Assembly: GCA_009599575.1 (NCBI GenBank)
Contig: VWND01000011.1
Coordinates: 372,001 to 436,000, forward strand
DNA: 64,000 bases
DNA from: Blumeriella jaapii
Taxonomy: Eukaryota; Ascomycota; Leotiomycetes; Helotiales; Drepanopezizaceae
Direction: 5' to 3'
Shown: positions 22,273-33,382 of the stretch, piece by piece
How positions within the stretch are numbered: position 1 is the first letter of the stretch
Layout: the number at the start of each line of letters is the position of its first letter
Notes under the pieces: model-generated
Told to the model about the DNA's origin: nothing
What the model saw: only the letters and a program-made list of their open reading frames with translations
The model's database searches: none
Program-made: the position numbers and the translations under genes

Positions 22273-24364
22273 ATGGCTGACTTACTCGGGTCAGTTCATG
22301 AGCTGCAGTCGCGACCTCCATGATTGCTTCATACTAACGCGCGAGCAACAGGGCGAGAATTTCTCTGGTCTCCAGAAGCGACATTCGGTACGATTAACGC
22401 GCTCAATCCAATTCCCTCTGCGACGGCAGCTAACGCGAATCAAGATACGTTGGTACCCTCCACGAGATCAACTCGGAAAACTCGACCGTCGCACTCGAAA
22501 ACGTCTCATCCTTTGGTACGGAGAATCGCAAGGAGAACCCGGACGACTACATCCCACCATCTGACAGCGTCTACGAGTACATTGTGTTCCGTGGCAGTGA
22601 TGTGAAGGATTTGAGGATCGAGCAGCCCCCGGCCGCAAAGGAGAACAAGCCCCCACAGGTCCCCAACGACCCTGCTATTCTCGGTGTAAGTGTGCGCATA
22701 CTCTTTGTGTGTCATTGCTCAAGCTACCTGCTTGGAGACGCTGGGAGCTTCGGGTGATGAAAGAATTTCGGATGTTAAATCATGTTGTCTCCGAGAGCGC
22801 AAAACTGTGTGGAGATTTTCCGTTGCCTTCCTTCTGACTTGAGAAGCTGGTTGCTTGTTTATGTTTGGCAAACTGAGTCGCGCCAATTGCTAACACGACT
22901 GCCTCACAGGGCGGATCTCGTCCAACTCCGCAATCGCAGCCCCAGCCCGCCCAGCCACAGCATCAGGCACCCCAAGGTCCCTCGAAGCAAGGTCAAGGCC
23001 AATCTCAAGCTCAAGGCCAATCCCAAGCTCAAGGTCAACATCCAAACCAAGGTCCTCCACCCCCATTCGCCCATCACCCACAATATCCTGGATACTACCC
23101 TCCACCACCTGCTAACTGGGGTCGTGGTGGCCCCCCTCCTCCAGGCCCAGGTGGTTTCCCTCCCATGCCATACGGCGCACCACCTGGCTGGTACCCCGGA
23201 CCTCAGGGCTTCCCTCCCGGACCGTTTCCTCCATATGGCTACCCACCGGGACCACCAGGTCAATTTCAGCCACCTCCGCAAAACCAAGTTCCTAAGCCAT
23301 CTCCGATCGGTCCCAACGCAAACAATCAACCATCACCTGCTCAGACCCCGGCCGAGAACCCAACTAAACCACAAGATTCGATCAAACCCACTGCCGAAGT
23401 GGCCGCTGCAGCTGCTGCAGTCAAAGCTCCTTCTCCACCCACGGCTACCAAGCCATCTCCCAATGAAGTCCAAGCTGCCATCGAGCAACCGTCTACTGCT
23501 CAAGTGGCTGCCAAGACCGCCGCCAAACCATCCGCTGGTCCAAGAGCCAATAACCGTGTCACCCCAGCCATTCCACTGCAAAGTCCAGCTTTACAGAAGG
23601 CGCCTCTGCAACGCCAAGCTAACACTGCTCATCCCAAGTTCGGTGACGCGGAGGCTAGCTTGCGGGATGCTACACAAGCTGCAACCGCGGCCGTAGCTGC
23701 TGCAATGGCTAAGCTTCCTACTGCTGGTCAAATGAATGCTAGCGGCGTGGACAATCTGACGAGGAAAGTCAACGAGATGCGAGTGAACGACCCGATTCGC
23801 GTCCCAAGACTTCCCGGAGCTGGTGCTGCTGGATTTGCTGCTAGCCGAGGCGGTCGTGGGGGACGAGGGGGCGCTAGGAACGCGGAGAAGAAAGTCGAGA
23901 TCCCCGCATCGGACTTTGATTTTGAGTCGGCAAATGCCAAGTTCAACAAGCAAGACTTGATCAAGGAGGCCATTGCAGGCTCGCCTCTCGGAGAAGCACC
24001 ACCTGATGAAATGTCTCCCGCCGTGTCAGAAGCTCCTGCTGTTCCCGTGGGTGGCTACAACAAGGCCTCATCTTTCTTCGACGACATCTCTTCCGAGAGC
24101 AAGGATCGCATGGAAGCTAGCGGTACCAAACCCGGTGGACGAGAGTGGCGGGGTGAGGAGCAAAAGAAAAACCTCGAGACCTTCGGACAGGGTAGCGTTG
24201 ATAACGGCTACCGTGGCGGCTTCCGTGGACGAGGACGCGGCCGCGGAGGTTTCAGAGGTGGCCGTGGCTACAGTGGAAATGGCCAACCAGGACGTGGACG
24301 TGGAGGCTACCGCGGCAATGGAGATGCACAGGCCGCTGTTAAACCTGTCAATCTCTCAACCTAA
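22273..24364 (+). CDS. SCD6: LSM14/Scd6 family translational repressor
   Basis: Four exons: 22273-22289, 22352-22387, 22445-22685, 22910-24364, giving 582 residues. The first two exons are tiny (17 and 36 nt). The N-terminal LSm14 domain reads MADLLGARISLVSRSDIRYV, then GTLHEINSENSTVALENVSS. Next is a Pro/Gln/Gly-rich low-complexity region with repeated GQGQSQAQ units. Then come the DFDF motif (ASDFDFESANAKFNKQDLIK), the FFD box (SSFFDDISSESKDR), the TFG box (EEQKKNLETFGQGSV) and a C-terminal RGG/GRGRG region. This is the full Scd6/Sum2/RAP55/LSM14 architecture. The protein binds eIF4G through its RGG region and decapping factors through its LSm and FFD/TFG boxes, and sits in P-bodies. It lies head to head with the PEX39-like gene. 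Confidence 0.93.
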
Positions 24365-25323
24365 CAGTTGGCTCGAGGATGATGTCGGATTTTCTGCGAT
24401 GTAACAAGACCATTCGACGACGACGCTATTTCAGGTTCCTGAGGTTCACAAAAAGCTTGCTATTTCTGGACAGACAAAACCTCCTCTGCTACATTAGCAT
24501 TGGAAGACGGGGCGGGAGCGGTTCTGGGGTTTTTCTCTTCTCTTTCTTTTGCATTGTATCACCAGGATCACGACTCCATCAGCGACGAAAACGAGCGTTT
24601 ACGAGACATGATCAGACACTATCTTTGGCCTGCGGCGGGCTTTGGAGTGACTTCATCTTTTGATGGCCAGGTACAACGTTAGTGGACACATGTTTTCTAA
24701 TTTCGCGAGACGATCGCTCTTCTCTTCTCCCCTCTAGCTATGGAGTTGAGCATTGCGGGAAAATGGCTACCTAGCTAGCTCTCCCCGAATCCTCGCTCTA
24801 AGGGTGCATCTTCGTTGAATCCCTTTGCAGCATGGGCTGGGCTGGGTTAGCTGTGTTTGATGAACAGCGCAGAATCAACAGAATTTACGGATGAAAACCG
24901 GGGATGGATTCGAATTGTTGATGACGAGCAACTAGATGTAGCAGTGCTCGAGTCTCAACTCTAATCAAGGTTTCAGACTGTTCTTCTGCCGTCTCTTATG
25001 TCTCGTGGCTGTGCTCTGTTCAGTCGTTGTGCTATTGAAGTGGGTGTGCTGGGATGGGAGTACCGTACTCGATTGCCAGTTGCAGGAAAAGATCTCTCTT
25101 TTAGTGATCTCCTCTCCCTCGCCCTCTCAACCCAAGCCTCCCTACCCGGCCCGGCCCGGCCCGGCCCCTTTGGCAATACTACTCGCTTGACACATCGAGA
25201 CACACGTCTGTACACACGTGCCCTGTACCTCTTTGCAGCGCCCCCTCTCCCCTGGCTCACCAAGTGCAAGCAACGGTCTTTTCGCGGGTCCGGCATTTGT
25301 CTAGGTAAGTCCTTGGTATCATG

Positions 25324-25368
25324 TCAGATCAGATCAGTCAGATCAGATCAGATCAGGTCAGGTCAGGT
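25324..25368. repeat. GATCA/GGTCA pentamer array
   Basis: Tandem cagat/cagatcagat units drifting into ggtca units. About nine pentamers. Confidence 0.7.
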
Positions 25369-25541
25369 TAATGGAAATCCACTCACGCCCTCATCTCGCT
25401 TATTCAGCTGCTGCCACATGCCATAGTGGTGTATGTATGTACTGTATGTACTGTATATAGGTGGCTAGGTAGGTAGGTAGGTAGCACAAGAGAGGAAGAT
25501 TGGTTGTCGGATTCGCGATTTGAGACGTCGGCTTTTTTTTT

Positions 25542-25584
25542 AGGGGGGGGGGGGGAGAGAGGGGGGGGGGGGGGGGGGGGGGGG
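25542..25584. repeat. G-rich homopolymer tract
   Basis: Two G runs separated by an AGAGA interruption. The G-rich strand could form a quadruplex. The length is probably imprecise. Confidence 0.75.
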
Positions 25585-25689
25585 TGGGATGGGAGCTGTC
25601 TTCGGTTGTACTGTACGGTTGGTAGATACTGTATTGGTTGGATGGCGGCTGGGCGAGTGCCGTGTGTGTGCGTTAGGGAGTGGGTTGTT

Positions 25690-25775
25690 TGATTCTCTCT
25701 CTTTTTTTTTTTCGTCTTTGTTTTTTCTTCTCTTTTTTTTCTTCTCTTTTTTTTTTTTCTCTCTCTCTTTTCTTT

Positions 25776-25849
<74 letters not shown>

Positions 25850-25860
25850 TTTTTCTTTGT
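25690..25860. repeat. Pyrimidine tract with (CT)n microsatellite
   Basis: Almost pure pyrimidine strand. A clean (CT)n core of about 28 units lies within 25783-25841, and a short (GA)n follows at 25920-25934. The long open frames over it are repeat artefacts. Confidence 0.85.
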
Positions 25861-26937
25861 TCTCTTCTTCTGTTCTCTTCTCACCCCTCTCCTCGAACAC
25901 TCCCCTTTTGTTTATATATAGAGAGAGAGAGAGAATAGCCTGCGCGCCAGCTCGTTACCCACAGGAGGTAGGTGCCCTTGCGATACTCATCTAGCTCAAA
26001 CGCTCCAAAGACCATGCATTCTTCCCCGGAGGAGGGGTTCAAGCGTGGAGGTAGACCAGGAGGAGAAAATTTGCCTCAAAGCAGGTGGCTGAACTAAACT
26101 AGCTGTACGTGATATCTCTCTCACCTCGGGGTTTTGCTGTACCTACCTCAGGCTCTTTCGCCAACGCGAGGATGAACGATGCCGAGAGCGGCCAAGCCGA
26201 GGAGGAGGCGGTCCTGGACGCCAAGCCGAGCTGGGAGCTGAATCTCATGGTACTGTACAGCAGGTACCTAGGTAACACGACTCTGAAAACCTGATTACGA
26301 CCAGTTCGTGACAGGCCCAGATAAGGGACGTTCCTCTCTCCAGCAGCAGAAGCGATAGGAAATCCAAAACGGCCCCGTTATCAGTACGCGTCTTCTCGTA
26401 TTCTGTGACTGACTGATGTGTATCGTGGTTGGAATTGTAGATATAGAGAGAGAGAGATACATCCGGTAAGCGATACGTGTTTACTTGCTCGCTTGTTTAT
26501 CGTCCTGGGTATATAAATATATGTATATGCAAGGGATAGAGAAGTCGATTGCTGTGTACTACCTACCACAGGGGAAATCATGCACGGAGAGGGATACGGA
26601 TCAAGCGTGTCTGAACAAGAGGGCTCTGGGGTTCATCGACGACTTTCTACCGCATTGATCGGGAGGGTTTGTTTCCGCGTGTTTTTCAGCCTGGGATGAT
26701 TTGTTGTCCACTACCTGCTACAGTACCTGTTTGGACCCGATACTGATTGATCTATGGCCTGCCTCGCTTGGCCCTCAGCGTCTGGATACAAAAGGACCAC
26801 GCACTTGACGGACGACTTTCTTCCAGCCCGTTGGGGATAGAACTATCGCACCTGATTCTTGGTCTACACTCTTTTCCCAAGCCTCTCCCAGACGAAAACC
26901 CGAGCCCAAAAATTGAATGAACTTTTGGTTGGAGCTC

Positions 26938-27699
26938 CTACACGATAAAAATCGTGTGCTCTCTCGTCGCCACATCGTAAAACCAGCACGGGAGCCGCTC
27001 AGGGTTCATCGAGCGAATCTCCTTCACCTCCACGTCCTCCTTCGCAGCCGCCGCAGCGCCCCTCGACTCCCCCTCCCTCCGGCTCCTCCTCAAACAATGG
27101 CTGCCAACCGAGCGAAAGCGTCCCAAATCAGCATCGACCAGCTCCAGCAGCAGTCCCTCCGTCTCGCCATCCCCGCCCTCGCACCAGGGCAAGAAGAAGA
27201 AGTCGCGCTTCTCCAGCGCCGCCGGAACGGCATCCGAATCCGAGTCGCTGGCTGCGAGCTGGATGCGCGTCAGGTGGCCGGTGACTTTGGCTTCGATCAG
27301 CGGGGGAGGCGCGCACGATGATGATGGTGATGGTGATGGCGAGGGCAGGGAGAGGACCTCGTCCCAGTCTACTTCTTCCTCCATGTGCGCTGTTGCTGCG
27401 GTGCGGTAGTGCACGCATGTCACGGCAGGCAGCAGGATGCGGCGGCGCTGGCGGCTGTACGACGCCGTGCTGTGGTCGACCTCAGGCCAGCGGAAAAGGC
27501 GTGAGCAGCCAAAGCAAGACGTGTCTGATGAGGTTGAGGCTGTGAGGGATGGCTGGAGGCCTGCTGGGTGAAGTTTGGAGGAGGAGGAGGAGGGGGAGGC
27601 GTGAGAGTGGGACCAGTCGATGACTTGGGGTCTTTCTCTTTCGTGCCAGAGAGGGGTTTGCAGGACTTGGGAGCAAATGTTGCAGAGAGACACTGGCAT
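26938..27699 (-). CDS. Hypothetical protein with HET-like N-terminal Cys/His cassette
   Basis: Single-exon frame of 253 residues. The start MPVSLCNICSQVL, then W-S-H-S-H about 20 residues later, and then SCFGCSRLF match the C-x2-C...H...GC-x2-C pattern found before the HET domain in many heterokaryon-incompatibility-type proteins. No HET domain follows. After this come an acidic segment (EEEVDWDEVLSLP), a Ser/Pro linker and a short tail ending in HTIFIV. It may be a stand-alone or truncated member, or an unrelated protein. The function is unknown. Coding bias is moderate, and no plausible introns were needed. Confidence 0.5.
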   Translation of the reverse strand: MPVSLCNICSQVLQTPLWHERERPQVIDWSHSHASPSSSSSKLHPAGLQPSLTASTSSDTSCFGCSRLFRWPEVDHSTASYSRQRRRILLPAVTCVHYRTAATAHMEEEVDWDEVLSLPSPSPSPSSSCAPPPLIEAKVTGHLTRIQLAASDSDSDAVPAALEKRDFFFLPWCEGGDGETEGLLLELVDADLGRFRSVGSHCLRRSRREGESRGAAAAAKEDVEVKEIRSMNPERLPCWFYDVATREHTIFIV

Positions 27700-29454
27700 T
27701 GTAGAGATCGGTATGTAGGGTAGGCAGTGAGAGAGTAGGTGGGAGACTTGGGTTTAGCATGAACGACTGAACGAACGAATGAACGAATGCAAGATGAAAG
27801 GCAGTGACATTTTCGTCTGGAAGTCAAAAGTAAGGAAAAGTAAGCTTGGTTGATTGCTGGTTTCACCAAAGGTCGGGGGGCTTTGGTTGTACGCACTGGT
27901 TTGGAGAAGTGCAACAATGGTGTATTGCTGGTGTTTAGGGAACGAATAACCAGCTACGTTTTGGGAGTTGGGAGGATGTGGTGGTGCACGCCTAGCGCGC
28001 ATGCCTAGTGCGTATGGTCACGTGGTACTGTGCAGTCATGTGATGAATCGATATCACATACCCACATGTATCGACCGTCAAACTCTACAACTGTGATCTT
28101 TGAAATAAAGCTCACTCCGTACTGTAGGGGGGCAGGGGGTTCCAGGTAGATCTGGCCGGCGCTGGACTTGGGTATCAACCATAGATATCTAGATATGCGG
28201 ATGAACGGACGTGAGGCATATCGAGACGCTATGTGTTGGGATTCACCACAGAGTACTGTACCTACATACCGGTAAATCAGTTCCGTCGACTCCCATTGTA
28301 CCAAATACCTAGGTATTTGTTTACCTACAGACATCAGTAGACTGACTACCTAGCAACAAGACAGGTCATCAATCTATATTCAATACTGACCGAGAGGTGA
28401 AATGCTGTTGAACCGAGACGCGCGCACTGTGATACCAACCAATTCCCCGCCTCCTCCGCCCCGACAGCCCCTTTCACCTTCTAAACACCAGACGTTTTTT
28501 TCTTCTGCGCAGTTCCGCGCTTGCGTAGCACAGTAAGTAGGTAGAGAATATCACACACCCAAACCGGGTGAGAATGGTAACGCGCGAGCTATTACATGGC
28601 ATGGCGTAGTTAAGCACGCAGAGCTTTTTCGCACTGGGCCTCTGAAGCTCCCTTTCTCGCTGTCAAAGATCCTATTTTCGCGAGTAGGAAATGCGCGGAA
28701 GTTGCAGCACCCGTTTTGAAATCACAAGGAATGAAATCTCAAGCCTTCGTGGGATGAATCAGCGTAAGTAAGTACCTCGTATCGAACATCGCTGATGCTT
28801 TGTTTTTGTTAAGCGAAGGGGAAGAAAGGCGCGGCACAGTGAGTTTGCGTGTTCTGGTTTTCTTGCACCAGATGATTCTCGATCAAGAGTTATTATAGGT
28901 AACGGGTTGAACAAGTTAGATGCTTGATTACGGAAAGAATGGATGAACAACCATGGATAAAGCTTAGGTAGGTAGTCACGTTGCGATTGTAGATCTTGGA
29001 GCCGATTTTCATTATTTTTTTTATAAGCGGCCGCGACTCGGCTCGGAATGAAAAAGTGACAACCCTTGATGAGAAGTTACTTAGTACATAGGTATGTAGG
29101 TAAAGTAGGTTTAGGTAGGTGTATTGGAATGCTAGCGCTGGTCGATTTTGAGACCGAAACCACGTGCGAGCCGGCTTTCAAGTGACGCCTCAGTGAAGCG
29201 TTGATTTCCTAACTTCAGGTACCTACCTAGCTGGTGATGCTACGTCGACTTTAAACCTGGCTTGGAACCACTTTGGGAACCACCGTTCCCTAGGTATTTT
29301 TGAGTTGGGAGTAGGAATGTCCTGAGCTCGGCGATTGCCTACTGCTGCTGATTCCTCTCGGGCACCGATCTCGTCGTTTCCGTCGGCATGGCGTTAGTGA
29401 GTCCAAGACCGTAGAGGGGACCTCCGTAAGAGGACGTGCCGGAGCAAACTTCGA
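27700..29454. other. Intergenic, no gene seen
   Basis: AT-richer than its neighbours and dense in CTAGGTACC and TAGGTAGG words (28305-28355, 28962-28975, 29084-29123, 29219-29232, 29290-29298). No codon-biased frame. Confidence 0.5.
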
Positions 29455-31386
29455 TCAAGAGCTGCAGCTACATTGCATGGCGCGATTGTTTCTCGGCACG
29501 TCCCCGCAGAATCGCTCCTCTTCCTTCTCGTCCCAGCCCCAGCTTTCCTCGAAAGGATGTGTTGCCATGTGCATGACCCTGTCCAGGATTTCCCTCTCGC
29601 CTCCCTTCTCCACGCGCTTGATAAGCTCGTCCAGAATCCAACTTTTAGGAATAAACTTCGGATTCACCTTCTTCATCTCAACTTGCCTGATGTCGTCTTC
29701 GCCAGTGGAGCCCCAGTCTTCGTAGACTCGCATGCTCCATTTCTGTAGCCACTCGGACAGCCTCGTGCGCGCTGACTCGTCGGTGTGGCCAAGGCCAGTG
29801 ACACCTTCGTGGTGGAAAAAGAGCCCCGCTGTCTCTTTGCGCTGCGCATCCGTCGCCAGATCTGCAACCTTGACATTCGAAAGCTTGCGGAAGAACTGAT
29901 TGAAGTCCAACTCCAAAGCCTCCAAAGTATCGAGGAGCTCACTAAACAGGTTGTCGAAATCAGACGGCTTGTGTACTTTCAGACCGAGACGGGCGGTCAT
30001 GAGGCGCTTGTACTCTTCCAAGAACACGGCCTTGAATTCCTCGCCGGCTCGGGTGATGAGTGCTTCGGCTCGAGCGACCAGCTCATCGGCAGCTTCTTCT
30101 CGAACGCCTTTCTCGACGAACTCCTCTGCATCAACGCCTTTCCCGATACCAATCAACTCACCCATCGACTCGCCGAGCCGGACCAAGTTCCACCAGATGA
30201 TCGTAGGTTGAGCCCGGTAGGCGTAGCGGAGCATGTGGTCATCGTGGTTCGGTGTGTAGTTCGGGTCAAAGTTGTCCAAGAATGCAAATGGGCCAAAGTC
30301 GACCGAGAGGCCGAAGATGGAAGTATTGTCGGTGTTCAGAACGCCGTTGATAAAGCCGTATGCCTGCCATGCCGCGACTGTCTTGGCGTTGCGGCGCACG
30401 ATCTCGCGATAGAGGCGTGCGAAGCGATTCTCCTCGAGGCCAGCGGGACCTTCGATGGTATCGTTGGCAATGCCTGTTGGCAGTTGACTGCCATCGTTTC
30501 CACTTTCCGACGGGTTCCTCGCTGGGAGTGACTCCCACCCATCGAATACATTTTCGGCAATGTACGTAGACAACTGCCTGATCATATTCCTCTCTCCTCG
30601 TGCTCGCAAGAGGTCAAAGGTTCCGATGCGTAGCCAGGACTGGGCGAACCTGGCAACGATCGCTCCGGGCTCCAATGTCTCTCTCCGAACCTTCGAATGG
30701 GGCAGTAAGGTCAAGGAGAGCGCTCGAGTTGTAGGTATCCTGAGAGCATGCAGGGCTTCCGAGACGATGTATTCTCTGATACTGGATCTCAGAACCGCCT
30801 TGCCGTCTGCGAACCTCGAGTAGGGTGTGATGCCAGCGCCTTTCAGCTGCAACTCGTATCGGATCTTCGTGATCGGACTCGTTGTCTCGAACAACGAAAT
30901 GGCTCTCCCATCTCCGAGCTGACCGGCCCATTGGCCGAATTGCCAGCCACCGTAGCACTGCGCCCAAGGATAACCGCCTTCTCCCTTTTCCGCGTCCCAA
31001 CCCAGCAGTCTGTTGCCGGCAAGCGTCTCTCTGAACTCGGCCGACTCCTCATCGCCCTCTTGGATTCCCAGGTCTCGCATCGCCGCCGGGCTCACGCTCA
31101 GCAACTCGGGCTCCTTCGCCTCCTCGGGGCGAACCCAGGTGAAAAGGGCGCCCTTGACCTGTCGCGGCTGTATCTCGTCTCGCGGCGTCTTGTGCGACGC
31201 ATCTGGGGTCGGGAACTTCGGATCGGGAGGGAGAGAGGATGTGAAGGTCCATGACTTGGGCAGGTCTGCGAGCGACGAGCGCGCGGCGCCGTGAGCGAGA
31301 TGTGCAGACATTTGCGCGAGGCGCATGCGAGGTACGGAAGGTCGAGGAAGAAGTTTGGAAAGCATCAACGGACCGGAAATGGCCAA
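29455..31386 (-). CDS. FMP40: Protein adenylyltransferase SelO (Fmp40)
   Basis: Single exon of 643 residues, the full length of the SelO/UPF0061 family. Hallmarks are CYGGWQFGQWAGQLGDGRAI, ELQLKGAGITPYSRFADG and LRSSIREYIVSEALHAL at residues 144-215, then N-T-D-N-x-x-I-x-G-L-S-V-D-F-GP-F-A-F-L-D (the metal- and ATP-binding block). The enzyme is a pseudokinase-fold AMPylase that transfers AMP to mitochondrial targets and links to redox state. The basic, hydroxylated N-terminus (about 30 residues) fits mitochondrial import; Met8 or Met21 are alternative starts. The C-terminus ends CSCSS, so cysteines occupy the place where vertebrate SelO has selenocysteine. It lies head to head with the aldo-keto reductase. 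Confidence 0.93.
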   Translation of the reverse strand: MAISGPLMLSKLLPRPSVPRMRLAQMSAHLAHGAARSSLADLPKSWTFTSSLPPDPKFPTPDASHKTPRDEIQPRQVKGALFTWVRPEEAKEPELLSVSPAAMRDLGIQEGDEESAEFRETLAGNRLLGWDAEKGEGGYPWAQCYGGWQFGQWAGQLGDGRAISLFETTSPITKIRYELQLKGAGITPYSRFADGKAVLRSSIREYIVSEALHALRIPTTRALSLTLLPHSKVRRETLEPGAIVARFAQSWLRIGTFDLLRARGERNMIRQLSTYIAENVFDGWESLPARNPSESGNDGSQLPTGIANDTIEGPAGLEENRFARLYREIVRRNAKTVAAWQAYGFINGVLNTDNTSIFGLSVDFGPFAFLDNFDPNYTPNHDDHMLRYAYRAQPTIIWWNLVRLGESMGELIGIGKGVDAEEFVEKGVREEAADELVARAEALITRAGEEFKAVFLEEYKRLMTARLGLKVHKPSDFDNLFSELLDTLEALELDFNQFFRKLSNVKVADLATDAQRKETAGLFFHHEGVTGLGHTDESARTRLSEWLQKWSMRVYEDWGSTGEDDIRQVEMKKVNPKFIPKSWILDELIKRVEKGGEREILDRVMHMATHPFEESWGWDEKEEERFCGDVPRNNRAMQCSCSS

Positions 31387-31775
31387 ACAATTGCAAACAA
31401 TTGGGCAAGATAGAGGTGACTGCTGATGGATCGCTGACGGAGGGGACGAGAGAGGAAACGCGGCTTGTACAGCGTCGGGAAGAAGAAGTTCTGTGAAGAG
31501 GCGGCGCTTCTAGATATCGAGCGACCTGCATTATTAGTAAACATCGCTACCGACCTTAGTGCAGTACAGTACTTCTCTTCCTCCTCACCACGCCGCTTGA
31601 GACTTCAAATCAAAGAGCTTCAGATTCTCCTCGAACAGTTGCTTCTTGCGATTCCGTGACTCGTTTCCTCTATCGAACTTCTCTTCTATCTGCAATCGAC
31701 CGTCGACACCCTCATCCAGCACTCGAATCACCCCGCCACATACCCCTCCCTCGTACTGCGTCCGCTTCGACGAGA
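31387..31775. promoter_or_regulatory. Divergent promoter, SelO / aldo-keto reductase
   Basis: 389 nt between opposite start codons. Contains one GTACAGTAC word at 31563-31571. The shared regulation is inferred from layout only. Confidence 0.4.
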
Positions 31776-32949
31776 ATGGCGTCAACTACATCACTGACGG
31801 GCGCAACGCTGAAGCTGAATGACGGAAATGTGATTCCTTACGTACGTTGTTACTTGCAAATACTGGGACACATGCGTAGATGTATTTCTGTCAATTGAGC
31901 GCGAAAACCAGCTAACGCATTCCGCATCCCAGTTGGGCTACGGACTCGGAACCGCCAATTACAAACCCGATCGCAACTCGCCGGTTGACGAGAAGTTGGT
32001 CCAGACTGTGGTCGATGCCATCAATACTGGCTATCACCATTTGGATGGCGCCGAAGGCAAGTTTTGGTTCGGAATCCATCTGTAACTCTTGCTAATGGCA
32101 ACAACTTGACCTGACTGCTTCTTGGCTGACATCTCCCCAGTCTACGGTAACGAGACCGAGCTTGGTCTCGCCATCAAGAAATCCGGGGTCCCCAGAGAAC
32201 AACTCTACGTAACCACCAAAATCGACGGCACCAAGGTCCAAAACACCCAAGCTGCCTTCGACCTCTCCCTCCAGAAGCTCGGCCTCGACTACGTCGACCA
32301 GTACCTCATCCATGCCCCCTTCTTCGCCAAATCCGAAGCAGAGCTCCAAGCCAAGTGGGCCGACCTCGAAGCCATCCTCGCCTCGGGAAAGGCAAAGTCC
32401 ATTGGCGTTTCGAACTTCCGCAAGCACGACATCGAGGCGATTCTCAAGACCGCAAAGGTCACGCCGGCCATCAACCAGATCGAGTTCCACCCGTACCTGC
32501 AGCATGGGGATTTGATCCCGTTCCTGAAGAGCAAGGGCATCGCCGCCAGCGCGTACGCGCCGCTGACGGCTGTGACGAAGGGCCCTGGTCCCGTTGATGC
32601 GATCTATGAGACGCTGGCAGAGAAGTATAGCGTCACACCTGGAGAGGTTGCGTTGCGGTGGTGAGTCTCATCCCGGATTTGCTACGGCTGGAAGAAGGCC
32701 TCAATCAGCTTGTTGGCCTGAAGCAAGGTCTGGTCAGAACAAGTACCAACTAAGTGATTGTGCAGGGTCATCGATCAAGGCATTGTAGCCTTGACGACCA
32801 GCTCCCGCGTCGACCGTCTCAAGCAGTACCAAAAGATCGACGGCTTCAAGTTGACTCCCGAGGAGGTCGCAGAGATTAGCAAGGAGGGGTTGAAGAAGAA
32901 CTTTCGAGGGTTTTGGACTCACGTTATCCCCGAAACTGATCTGGATTGA
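31776..32949 (+). CDS. Aldo-keto reductase
   Basis: Four exons: 31776-31841, 31933-32056, 32141-32660, 32766-32949, giving 297 residues. The TIM-barrel AKR catalytic tetrad is present: Asp and Tyr in [14 protein letters not shown], Lys in VTTKI and His in YLIHAP. Further AKR blocks are [19 protein letters not shown] and [11 protein letters not shown]. The C-terminal cofactor loop is altered: [13 protein letters not shown] has T-T-S-S-R where many AKRs have I-P-K-S, as in AKR3-type fungal enzymes. It should reduce carbonyls with NADPH in the cytosol; the substrate is unknown. The second intron uses a GC donor (GAAG|gcaagt), because only that keeps the conserved EVYGNE junction in frame. Confidence 0.9.
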
Positions 32950-33382
32950 GTTAGGGGGGTGTACATAAGTAAGAACGCATGGGATGGAAGGCTCATGTCA
33001 CTGGCTCTGCTCTGGCTTTGCTCAGTGGTGCCACGGAGCTTCGAGCGGCCTCTGATGATAGAAAGCATAGATACTAGAACCATAGAATCTTCATTGATCT
33101 TTCTAGTAAGACCCGGCTTGTTTATGTGGCTCACAATCGCGGAATTTGATACTTCGATACTTCGATAGCTTGGGAACAGCTCGCTTACGGTGTTTTGGCC
33201 CTCACGTGGAAAGGTGGACGACAGACGTCTAAGAGAATACGAAGCAGGCAAGAGCCACCACCAAAACTTACATCACCAAAGTACCCGGATCGAAAACCCT
33301 CCCCACACTTCGTCCATCTCAACTCGAACCAAATTCTCCACGACGTAGGACTCTACACCAAAAGCAAAACTCGCAATAAAAC
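32950..33382. other. Intergenic, no gene seen
   Basis: 3' side of the reductase and presumed promoter of the RNase H-like gene. Confidence 0.5.

Larger units (their letters stand above)
24365..26937. other. Gene-poor, microsatellite-rich region
   Basis: No supported gene. It holds GATCA-type pentamers, a G run, a long CT microsatellite and several CTAGGTACC words. A short open frame near 26170-26250 (MNDAESGQAEEEAVL) has coding-like composition but no family match or clear splice partners. Confidence 0.5.

Noticed and set aside
24973..25426. Basic Arg-rich frames near 25.1 kb
   Set aside because: Overlap simple repeats (cggcc, gatca); no conserved features.
25540..25921. Frames rich in Arg-Glu or Ser-Leu repeats
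   Set aside because: Direct translation of the (CT)n microsatellite.
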